Assembly (NCBI GenBank): GCA_009829735.1
Contig: CM020620.1
Coordinates: forward strand, 682,001 to 746,000
Direction of reading: 5' to 3'
Origin: Pyropia yezoensis
Taxonomy: Eukaryota > Rhodophyta > Bangiophyceae > Bangiales > Bangiaceae
Length of the DNA stretch: 64,000 bases
In this document: positions 55,827-64,000 of the stretch, piece by piece
Position numbering within the stretch: the stretch's first letter is position 1
Layout of the letters: every line of letters begins with the position of its first letter
Program-made: the position numbers and the translations under genes
The notes under the pieces: generated by a model
Seen by the model: the letters and a program-made list of their open reading frames with translations, nothing else
Told to the model about the DNA's origin: nothing
Databases searched by the model: none

Positions 55827-57614
55827 TGGTGGTGTTGGCGGCAGTGGGGCAAGGGAGACGCCGGTGGACAGCGGCACAGCCGGCGCCAGCGCCGCGCCGC
55901 GTCGCCAAGACAATGCCCGTGCGGGGGTGACTGGCCAGGGTGGGCTGCGGCAATGCCGTTTACGCCAGCTGGGTGTGGAAGGAGGGGCGGGAAGGAGGGG
56001 GGGGGGGGGGTTGGGGGGGACGAAAAGTCCACGGCCGCCGTCACCGCTGCCACGGCCGTGGCCGTGGCCCCGCGGCGCACGCCCCCCGCCCTCTCTCGCC
56101 CACCCGCCCTACCTCGCCCAGCTCCAACGCCTTGCATCGGACGCTGGCACCCGCCATCGACAGAGAGGGAGGTATGAGGGGGGAAAGGCAGGGGAACGCT
56201 GCTGCTGCCGCCACCGCCTTTGCAGCCGCTCGTTCCCCCCTGCCCGCCTGCCCACCCCCAGGGCCGCCGGCCCGCCCGCCCGCCTACCCACCCGCCCACC
56301 CGCCCGCCCGGCCGCCATTCCGCCCGCCGACTGGCGGCGGGCCACCGCCTCCCGGTAGCTGGCGGGCATGGCAGGAGGGGGGACCCACAAACGGGGACGA
56401 TGGCGGTCGTGAGGCTGGCCAGGGGCCGGGCGCGGCCAGGCAAGACGCTACCCCCTCGCATGCCACCGCGCCGCCACCTACCTCCGCCCCCCCCCCATGA
56501 GAGCACCCCAAAAGGCGGGCGGCAACTGCGGCTGCAGCCCGCCCCAATAGAGGAAACAAAATGGGAACGGGCGCATGCAGGTGCCGCCACCGCCGGCTGG
56601 TGGGAGCTCGGCGCGCACGTGCGGACGACACTGGTCGGCACATCTCCTCCCGCCACCGACCATGATCATTGGGTAGGCGGGGTCCAGAGCAGGGCAGGGC
56701 AGTCACCGCCGCCTCGTGCAGGCGGCGGGCCAGTAAGGGCGGCGGGAGGGAGGGACGTGTGCCACCCACAGTCGAGAGGGAGGCCGGGCGGGAGGTGACG
56801 CGAGGCGGGGTGTTTACCCCATCGCATGCTATCAGGAGATGAGGTTTCCCAGGCGGCGAAGGGTGGGGGGGGGGGGACGAGGAAGGGGCCTCCCGTAGCA
56901 CCAGCGGCTGGAGCAGTGCCTGACGTCAACGGACCGGCTGTAGCTCCATACATGTGGTGCCATTCAGTCAGTGCAAGTCAGTGCCATTTCAGTCAGTGCC
57001 ACTCAGTCAGTGCCAGTCAGATTGTGCCAGTCGGATTATGCTATGGCACAATCAAACTGCAGTCAGATTTTGCCAGACAAATTGGGGGATTCAGACACCG
57101 ACACAATCAATAGGCGTGAGGCACATATTTTGTTGTACGGTCTTTCTCCATTATGGCCAGTTTCTGTCGAATCCGTGAGGGGGTTCACCGCAGGATCTCC
57201 CACAACAGTCGCCAAGTGCGCACGCATTCTGGGCCACAAGAACTCTCCGGCGGTGCCCGCGGCCTTGGCCGAACTACATCCAACCACGGTTGGCAAAATG
57301 CATGCATTTTTTGAGACGCATTTGATTAAAGGATGTTTGAATTAAGACATTTTAATTAATCAACGATGTATAATCTTTTTATACATTTTTTGACATTGAA
57401 CTAAATACCTCTGGACTTGTGCGCCTCCCACAATGCCCCACCATAAGCGTGGTTGGGCGCCAACCAAGCAGTCGCCGTGCAACGTTTGAGTGCCAGTGAC
57501 GTCCTCTTTGAGCGCCCTCTATCCCTCCCCCTTCCCACCGTGCCACGAGAATAGCTTCGGGGGCCTACCGTTTTCGAGTGTCGGGTCGGCTCACGATACC
57601 CGTGAAGACTTACC
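55632..57614. other. Intergenic stretch; composition boundary near 56.9 kb
   Basis: About 2 kb upstream of the PI-PLC gene. The first 1.3 kb is GC-rich like the gene region. From about 56940 the sequence becomes AT-richer and repeat-like, with the array at 56957-57035 and AT-rich DNA at 57290-57415. One plus-strand frame, 56971-57345, reads protein-like in its second half (VRGFTAGSPTTVAKCARILG and following) but matches nothing recognised; it may be a transposon remnant. Confidence 0.4.
56957..57035. repeat. Degenerate tandem array of GTGCCA-TCAGTCA units
   Basis: Five to six imperfect units of about 13-15 bp, of the form gtgccaNtcagtca, in direct order, the last ones ending in gatt instead. 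The CAGTGCCA core within the array resembles the termini and subterminal motifs of some hAT transposons; this is similarity of a short motif only. Confidence 0.7.
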
Positions 57615-57968
57615 ATGGAGGTTGACAGTGCGGCAGGATCTTCTTCCGGCGCCGGCGTACCTAACGCGTCGGAGGACGCAGAACCAGTAGACGCTACGGC
57701 GGGCGCTGCGGCAGCACGGGCGGGCGCTGTGGCAGCACGGGCGGGCGCTACGGCAGCACGGGCGAGCGCTGCGGCAGCGGCGGTCTTGGCGGGCGCTGGA
57801 GACATTCTGGCACCCGCTGCCAGCAGCCGTACGACTGGCCGAAAGGCCAGTGAGACAAGGCTGGAGTTTCAGCTGCGGCCTGGCTGCGGAGCCATCTGCA
57901 ACCACTGCCAGAAGGAGGGCGCGCCATCGGCGGCCTCTGCCGGCGATCTCCCGACGGCGCCCCCATGA
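57615..57968 (+). CDS. Small ORF with repeats and CxxC motif, possible BED-finger transposase remnant
   Basis: 117 residues from an ATG at 57615 (taccATGg). The N-terminus is Ser/Ala/Glu-rich, followed by four Ala-rich heptapeptides encoded by 21-bp repeats (57699-57780). Toward the end EFQLRPGCGAICNHCQKEG shows the first half (CxxC) of a BED-type zinc finger; the His pair expected about 15-20 residues later is missing because the frame soon stops. It may be the 5' part of a hAT-like transposase gene, broken or continued after an intron. The setting next to the CAGTGCCA-like array supports a transposon origin. Composition is less extreme than in the gene region. Confidence 0.35.
   Translation: MEVDSAAGSSSGAGVPNASEDAEPVDATAGAAAARAGAVAARAGATAARASAAAAAVLAGAGDILAPAASSRTTGRKASETRLEFQLRPGCGAICNHCQKEGAPSAASAGDLPTAPP
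57699..57780 (+). repeat. 21-bp minisatellite, ~3.9 units
   Basis: Units at 57699-57719, 57720-57740, 57741-57761 and a partial unit from 57762, of the form gcgggcgctgcggcagcacgg with one or two changes each. They stay in frame within the small ORF. Confidence 0.9.
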
Positions 57969-59026
57969 CCACCACTCAACTGGTGCCGCCGGGCGATGGC
58001 AACAGGGCGGCCAGTGCAGTGCAATGAGCGACAGTTGTTATGCCCGCAGCAGCGCCAGCGGTGGGTACTCCGCAGTTTCGCACTCCAGCGAAAGAGTTCT
58101 CACTTATCAGGATTTCGTATACTTTCTGCCGATAAGTGCTGTATGATTAATGCAACGGTCGGTTCCGGGGTTTGATTAATCTATTCTTTAATCTGTTGCT
58201 TTAATGAAAATAAAATGAATTCATTAATTAAACTCGTGACAACCATGCATCCAACACCGGAAATCCGTCTCGCATCCGTGTGATGCTCTGATGTGAGACC
58301 GGCCCAAAAATCTCCCATCTGCATAGACGGCCCATGTAGCCAGTCTGGACTTAATGTCGACTATTCTCGATGAGATCCTTGGTCTCTGTGTACTGCATGA
58401 GATGCACGACATACCACTTTGTAGAGGAGACTGAGGGGAGCCAGATGGTATTTTTACTTTGTGAGTGCTCTTGTTCTCTCTGAGCTATGAGAAGAGAAGG
58501 CAAAAGTAGTGTCAGTTATCTGCTCACTAATGTCGACCACGTCTTGGGGCCATTGGGGGCACCCGATCTGCTCATCGGCGCGGGCTGCGGTGCGCTGCAA
58601 GCGAATTATTCTTGCTGAGTGTGGCCCGACCACCCCTTTGGTGCCACAAAGGTGCCGAATGTCTCCAAGAATAATACACTCTGTAGCAGAGAAAAAAGCA
58701 CAGCAAAAAGAGAGTTGAGGCTCAGGTCTTGATGCATGACAAGAAAAACAACAACGGCTATGTGTATCCATTTTTGGAAGGCCTGATGCCCAGGCCATGT
58801 GTGCTTCTCTTGTTCTTGACTTGGAAGTAGCAGACAAAAAGAAAAGAAAATACTTCGGTCACGAGTGTGCCTCCTGGGGGCCTCCAGGAGACCCTGGTGT
58901 GGTCAACATTTTGGACAGTGGTCGACATTGCAAGCAGACTAGCTACCATGCACGACCAAGGAAGCCGGATAACTCTTAGTAACCCAAGTATCTCATTGGG
59001 TATCCTGGTCGGGTCTCGCGCACCAC
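57969..59026. other. AT-richer stretch, no gene recognised
   Basis: About 1.06 kb between the small ORF and the hairpin at 59027. It holds AT-rich blocks (58141-58235) and short open frames on both strands (longest 127 codons, 58454-58837 minus) without recognisable motifs. Probably decayed mobile DNA; the sequence does not show which kind. Confidence 0.35.
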
Positions 59027-59083
59027 GGGCGGCTGCTGGCCTGTCGTGAGTAACTGCCTTTAACGACAGGCCGAGAGCCGCCC
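59027..59083. repeat. 21-bp hairpin with 15-base loop
   Basis: Arms 59027-59047 and 59063-59083 are reverse complements at 19 of 21 positions and contain ggcctgtcgt / acgacaggcc. The loop is gagtaactgccttta. The stem would be very stable in RNA or single-stranded DNA. Confidence 0.85.
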
Positions 59084-59598
59084 ATCTCTCGCCAATGGAA
59101 TTAGGTGCTTATGCACCGGGGCGGGTGCCACGTCGATTGAGGAGACTTTGGTACGTGTCAACGGGTTTGTCCAGCCGGTTTGTTGTCTTTCACAACTGTG
59201 GAGATGCACTTGAAGGCCCTAATCCTCCGATGTTGTAATTTCCTTGAGCAACTCGGGAGACATAACACAATTGTAGACAAACCTGCCCCCCACTCTGTCG
59301 CCACAGTTGTCACCTACTGTCCCCTACTCTGTCGCCACCGACGCGACCCCTGCCGCCCACCGACGCGACGTTGCCCCCCCCGCTGCCGCCGAGGCCACCG
59401 GCCAGCCGCCGCATGCCGCCGCTGCCGCAACAGCCGCTGCCGGCTGGCGACGGCCCCCCGGCCGCTGTTGCCGCCGGCTGGCAGCCGCCTCTCCACCACG
59501 GCCGCTCCCGGCCGGCAGCCACCACCACGGCGGCCAGCTGGCAAGGGCCCCCCAGCTGCTGCCCGCCCGCCGGCCACCACCACCGCCGCCGCTTCTGC

Positions 59599-59629
<31 letters not shown>

Positions 59630-61195
59630 GCCACCGCCGGCTCTTGGCTGCTCGCCCGGCGGCTGCGGCGGCGCGGCCATTGCCGTGGCCGCCGCCGCCG
59701 GCTGGTCGCTGTCCAGCTTGTAGCACAATAGGGAACCGTCGCACGTCCACTCTCAGGGAACACTCACCAGGGGGGATCGGCACCAACGTCACCGGGAGGC
59801 CAAGGTTGCTTGGAGCGCAAGCCACGGGACGAAGATCGGAGCCCAAATGGGAGGGGTTTGTTGTTTTGCCATGGCCGGCGGTGGATTCGCTGCCGGCCCC
59901 GTCGTTAGAAACCCTCGGAGACACCACTAACTACCCGCCACCCCAAGATGCAAGTCCCTCTGGTCATACGTTACTCGCAGATACCGTGACCGATACGGAC
60001 TCCCAAGTTGAAAGTTAATGGATAGAAGTAGTCCCCCTAAATTTGGGTTACAATACGGTCATCCATATTGCTACATATCTCCTCTTTAGATTCGGCCCGT
60101 CCTCGGGTCGAGTTGCATTCGGATTTCCGAGTGTAAGTGGGTCGCGCGACCGTGTACCAGTCGGATGGCGCATTGCGCCCTGTCGCGGCAGACACCCCTT
60201 TCCGGGGTTGATTGAGGGGGGTGCCCCCCTCTGTGTGGCGCGCATTCGATCCGTTTTCCGGACCGTTGAATTCCCGATGCAGGTTTTGAGTCACGACCCC
60301 CTCTTCTGGGGAGTGGTGCAAGCGGATCCGCCACCAGGCGTCTGGTGGTAGGGGAGCCCCTCTCGTGTGGACGAGTGAGTGGGGGCGGTTGCGGGGTGAC
60401 CCCCCTTGATTACTGTAGTGGTTTTACGTACCTTAGGCGCCTAGCACCCAGAACACATAGAGAAACAACCCACCAAGAACGCGGGGAGACAGGAGAGATA
60501 CCGAACCGCCGACCGCCTGGCTGGTTCACGCGGGGATCCGCGACCAGGACGACAGTGTTCAAGCACACGCAAGTCTGTTTTTATCGAAGGGGGAAGCAAC
60601 GCGCACCCCCACGCACACTCTTACCCTCTCTCACCCGCACCCAGCAACCCTCCATACCGGGCCACGTGCGGGCCAATCAAAACCCTCCAACATGTCCGGA
60701 GGGCCCCCCCCCCACGGATCATCCCTGCCAGCGGGGCAGGAATGTCCAAGATACGGGGAAGAGGAGCCCCGCCGGACATCAGTGCCAACACTCAAGATCT
60801 CCCCAATCTCACAATCACGCAAAACACACAATCAAAATCCAAACCCCAAATGCATCCCATCCCGGAATATTGACCAATGGCCAATTCCGGTCAGGGGAAA
60901 TTCCCATACACTGGAAATCCCAACATGGGCTCCAGAACCAATGGCGACCCGGTCCCAGCTCCATAGGAGGGGACCAATCGGAAGCCAGTAAAATCCCAAG
61001 GGGCCAAATCGGCCCCGTCCTCTTCACTAGGAAGGTGGGCACAGGGGTACGACGCGATCTCTTCGAGGTCCCCCCACGTGTAGGGCCCATAGCGTCCCTA
61101 CAATTACCCCGTGTGAGTGGGACTCTACGGGTGGGGAGCGTGAGGCGTCCCGTCGTCTGGGGGAGTCCTGCCGGGTTTACGGTAGTGCCCCTTCC
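59084..61195. other. Repeat-like stretch with hairpins, no assigned gene
   Basis: About 2.1 kb. A C/G-rich block at about 59280-59730 contains CCG-type triplets and gives long open frames on both strands that are not convincing. From 60000 the sequence is balanced in base composition and contains a perfect 8-bp hairpin (60214-60231) and a weaker one at 60521-60547 (ctggt...accag). Parts may be long terminal repeat or leader of a mobile element, but no matching second copy is visible. Confidence 0.3.
60214..60231. repeat. Perfect G/C hairpin
   Basis: gagggggg at 60214-60221 and cccccctc at 60224-60231 with a 2-base spacer form an 8-bp perfect palindrome within otherwise mixed sequence. Confidence 0.85.
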
Positions 61196-61621
61196 ATGCG
61201 GTCTTGCCGTGCCTCGCACCGGGCGGCACCGGCTCCGGTGGTAGCCGTCTCGGCTCCTGGGGCTCCTCTAGCCGCGCCAGTGTCTCCTTCTGTCCCTGTC
61301 ATTCCGGACGGGGGTCTCCGTCTATGGTATGAGGGCGTTGACGCCCTCATTACCCGCGAGCTGCGGGAGGGTCTCTCGGCTAGCTGGGGGGATATCCTCC
61401 CAGGTGCTGCGCTGGTTGGTACCGCGCGCTGCTTCGGTGGGGTGCTGGAACGCCTCCAGCTAGCTCTGGAGGAAGTGGAGGCTGATCGCAGCACACTCGT
61501 GGAGCTATGCACAGAGGTAACTCAGGCGGTTGACCGTCGTGAGATTGCCGACCGGTGGAGTATGGAAGTGTACGCGTCTACGCGTGAGTGGCCTCCTTCG
61601 GCCAGCGGGGGTACCCCCTGA
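61196..61621 (+). CDS. Hypothetical 141-residue protein
   Basis: Not recognised. Starts MRSCRASHRAAPAPVVAVSA, followed by a Pro/Val/Ala segment and then an amphipathic helical region: YEGVDALITRELREGLSASW, GGVLERLQLALEEVEADRST, VTQAVDRREIADRWSMEVYA. The balanced composition and heptad-like spacing argue for true protein rather than a chance frame. It lies just beyond, and antisense to, the 3' end of the minus-strand retrotransposon, so it may lie within that element's terminal repeat, may belong to a second element (Gag-like), or may be an unrelated gene. No zinc knuckle is present. Confidence 0.4.
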   Translation: MRSCRASHRAAPAPVVAVSAPGAPLAAPVSPSVPVIPDGGLRLWYEGVDALITRELREGLSASWGDILPGAALVGTARCFGGVLERLQLALEEVEADRSTLVELCTEVTQAVDRREIADRWSMEVYASTREWPPSASGGTP

Positions 61622-62074
61622 AGAGTGCTGTTCCTACGAAGGAGAGGAACCCGGTGACCCTTATGGTGGCCGGGAAGTAGTGAGTATGAACTCATCCCCC
61701 GCTGTGGCGTTTGCATGACTCTGATGGCTGCCTTCGGGGAGTACCCCGTCTGTCTTAGCAGTGGCTTACCTCGGTTTTCTCGCGCCCCAAACCATCATGG
61801 TTGGGAAATACTCGTGAAGGTCAACCTTCCTTAATCCGTCACTTGCCCCCATGGATGAAGGTTTACCTTGGTGTAAGCCTCAGGTCACTTTGAAATTATC
61901 GCAGTTATTCATCTCCTTCAAGTAAAACTTGTTAAAGTCAGTTGCCCACTTAGTTTGCCTAAGTTCGCTCCGACTTCGTGAACCTAAGTCTTGCCGAATC
62001 CATGTCACACCCTACTTAGTAGGTAGAAGCCTCACCCCCCAACAGCCGAAGTCGGTGTCGGTTGGGTTGTTACA
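61622..62074 (-). mobile_element. Probable 3' LTR of the Ty3/gypsy element (end not defined)
   Basis: Read on the minus strand, sequence starting at 62074 is TGTAACAACCC, the typical first bases of chromovirus-type long terminal repeats, and it overlaps the last codons of the pol frame. The lower boundary and target-site duplication cannot be placed because the 5' LTR is outside the window; the span given is only the stretch up to the next ORF. No clear polypurine tract was seen before the LTR. Confidence 0.4.
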
Positions 62075-64000
62075 GTAGGCGGCGTCGCCTCATGTAAGGC
62101 ATGAGGAGCTGGCGGGCTATATTCGCCGCCTGTTCCCAGGTTGGTGAGTCGTATCCGACCCACATTACCTTGACGTACCAGGCTCTTGGTATGTCCGGGT
62201 CGGTGTGTCCGACCACGCTCTCAGCATGGCATGGAATCCCATCTGGCCCCACAGGGTCATCTGACCGGTGGGTAGTAAGAGCTTCATGTAGCAACGCAGC
62301 CGGTACCGGCTGAGGCTGTTCCGGCTCCGGAGCAGGTGTCACATCATTGAGATTGATGCGTTGTATCTCCGTATCGGAGTGGAGGATGACAGAGTGATCA
62401 TCTCTGTGTAGTATCTGGTACGGTCCCTTGACCGGTTGCGTAAGCTTGTTTCGTCGGAACTTCTGGTGTCTGATATAGACCCAGTCACCTGTCACCAGGG
62501 TCGCGTTGCACACCCGTAGTCTGGTGTCGAAGTTGTTCTTGTATCGAAGTTGTGTTCGGTCAAGGGCACCCTTGAGCTTATGTATTATCCACGATAGCTT
62601 GGCCGACCAAGCTAAGTGGATTCGCTCGGCCGGTTGGGCCCTTCGGTATGTCATACCAAGTGCATCTGCCTGGAGGCAGCGTCAGGTTACGGACGCCCAT
62701 CGGCATGGCCCACTCCAGTGGAGCAAAGTCCGTGCTCCGGTGGGGCCTGGCATTGTATGCCAGGGTCAATACGGACAGAAGCCTGTTCCACGTGTTCGTG
62801 TGTTCCGCCACGTAGCATTGGAGCATCTTGACGATGGTGCGGTTGAACCGCTCCACCTGCCCGTTGGTTTGCGGGTGGTAGTCCGATGCCCGACGTGGTT
62901 CGATACTGAACATACCCATGACCTTAGTGCAGAATGCTGAAGTCAGGATTGCTCCGTTGTCGGAGAGGAGTTGCTTCATTACTCCGTAGGCACTGATACA
63001 GTGGTCAACCACTGCGTTCATGATCGTGTATGTCGTGTCATTCGGGATGGCTGCCGCTCATGACAGCTTGGTGAAGCGGTCCGACATGACCAGGATGTAC
63101 CTGTTCCCTTCTTCCTTTACCGGAAGTGGCCCGAGTGTGTCGATAGCGACTTGCTTGTTGGGCCCATCGGGTGGGAATAGTTTCATAGCGGATGCCCGCT
63201 TATGAAGACTCATACGATTGCGTGCACACGGGTGGTATCCCTGCACGTGGTCGACTTCGTCGACGGCCATTGCTGGCCAGTAGAAGAACCTTCGCATTGC
63301 TGCGAACATACGTGAACCCCCCGGGTGTCCGGCTGTAGGGTTCTCGTGCTCTCGTTCCATGACGGCTTGGCGTAAGGACTCGGGAACTACGACTTGATGT
63401 CGTCCATCGGCGGGTGCCCGCCGGTATATGAGTCCGTCCTCATTCTCGGAGAAGATGCCGGCCGTGCCGGCATGGAGGTTAGCGCGATGGCGTTTACAGT
63501 CATCGTCATTGGCCTGTGCCGCGCGGAAGTCCGCGTGAGTCAATGGGCACGCGCGGTGTGCCATGGTATGGTAAACCATCCCTTGGGTGGCGCTACCCAC
63601 CATGAAAACTGGTACCACCGGGATGTCCTCGTCCACCTGTCGGGTATCCCCGCTCGGTGTATCGAGTCGAGACAGCGCGTCTCCCAGATGATGGGTAGCG
63701 CCGGCCTTATACATGGTCCGGTAGTCGTGCTCGGCCATCTTTCGCCTACACTGGGCTAGCCGTCCATGGCTGTCGGATTCCTTGTCACCAAGGTTGAGGA
63801 GCCATCGTCACGGTTCGTGGTCGGACCTCACGATGAACCTGGAGCCTTCCAGGTATGGCCGGAGCAGTTGTCCTGCCCATATGACTCCGAGGCACTCGCG
63901 CTCCGTGGCACTATAGTTATGCACATCCGGGTTAAATGTCCGGGTGAAGTACCCTACCGGATGTAGGTCCGGGATAGCTTTATCGGTACCGAGCAGTGTT
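62070..64000 (-). pseudogene. Ty3/gypsy chromodomain retrotransposon pol, 3' part, decayed
   Basis: Minus-strand pol fragment running off the window end. From high to low coordinates: end of reverse transcriptase and RNase H (63811-63999, with VGYFTRTFNPDVHNYSATER), RNase H end (HHLGDALSRLDT), integrase HHCC zinc domain (about 63200-63370, HPGGSRMFAAMRR ... HPCARNR), integrase catalytic core with its acidic residues (near 63140, 62955 and 62850; YHPQTNGQVERFNRT), and a C-terminal chromodomain (about 62090-62190, YVKVMWVGYDSPTWEQA). The copy is broken: in-frame TGA at 63808-63810 and at 63058-63060, and a frame shift between about 62655 and 62690. Gag, protease and most of the reverse transcriptase lie beyond the window. 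Chromodomain integrases direct insertion to heterochromatin in fungi and plants, which fits the changed composition here. Confidence 0.92.

Noticed and set aside
59310..59927. 205-codon minus-strand frame that might be a Gag
   Set aside because: Most of it is the complement of a CCG-rich block. There is no zinc knuckle or capsid-like helix pattern, and it does not lead into a pol frame.
60521..60547. Possible primer-binding site or tRNA-like stem (ctggttcacgcgg...)
   Set aside because: It forms only an imperfect short hairpin and matches no tRNA 3' end that I can verify.

Overview
The window reads as nuclear DNA of a eukaryotic alga, most likely a bangiophyte red alga of the Porphyra/Pyropia type. 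The grounds are a very high GC content, genes that are almost intron-free and full of poly-Ala, poly-Gly and poly-Pro, a plastid-type GAPDH with a transit peptide, a plastid-type ribosome recycling factor, a ThiO-type glycine oxidase, and a glucan water dikinase that lacks a transit peptide, as expected where starch is stored in the cytosol. The species assignment is inference. No tRNA, rRNA, CRISPR array or bacterial operon was seen.

Layout. From 1 to about 56.6 kb the window is a gene-dense euchromatic stretch: the 3' end of a metallopeptidase (+), HMCES/SRAP (-), ThiO (+), a small hypothetical membrane protein (-), plastid RRF (+), MO25/CAB39 (-), RPAC19 (+), plastid GAPDH (-), glucose-6-phosphate 1-epimerase (-), a single-pass membrane protein (+), a CBM48-TPR protein (+), PDCD2 (-), CNOT11 (+), an ABHD13-like hydrolase (-), a PPR-like protein (+), glucan water dikinase (-), a Myb/SANT AT-hook protein (-), a D27-like protein (+), a UBE2Z-like E2 with two UBC folds (-), and a PI-PLC X-domain protein (-). 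Orientation alternates for most of the stretch, so genes sit in head-to-head pairs sharing promoter regions of about 0.5-1.3 kb. Only three introns could be supported (in GAPDH, UBE2Z and the PI-PLC gene), all GT-AG and about 280-355 bp.

From about 56.9 kb to the end the base composition changes to more AT-rich, low-complexity proteins disappear, and the contents are repeat-like: a CAGTGCCA-type array near a small ORF with a CxxC motif, several strong hairpins, an unassigned 141-residue ORF, and the 3' part of a decayed Ty3/gypsy chromodomain retrotransposon on the minus strand running off the window end.

Functional links. Several genes concern storage glucan and hexose phosphates (GWD, CBM48-TPR, glucose-6-phosphate epimerase, GAPDH), several concern gene-expression machinery (RPAC19, CNOT11, PDCD2, RRF, PPR), and others concern genome or protein maintenance (HMCES with a PIP-box, E2). 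They are not an operon. Shared regulation of divergent pairs is possible but not shown. A recurring problem is that four genes change reading frame inside long homopolymer runs, which points to run-length errors in the assembly or to true run-length variation.
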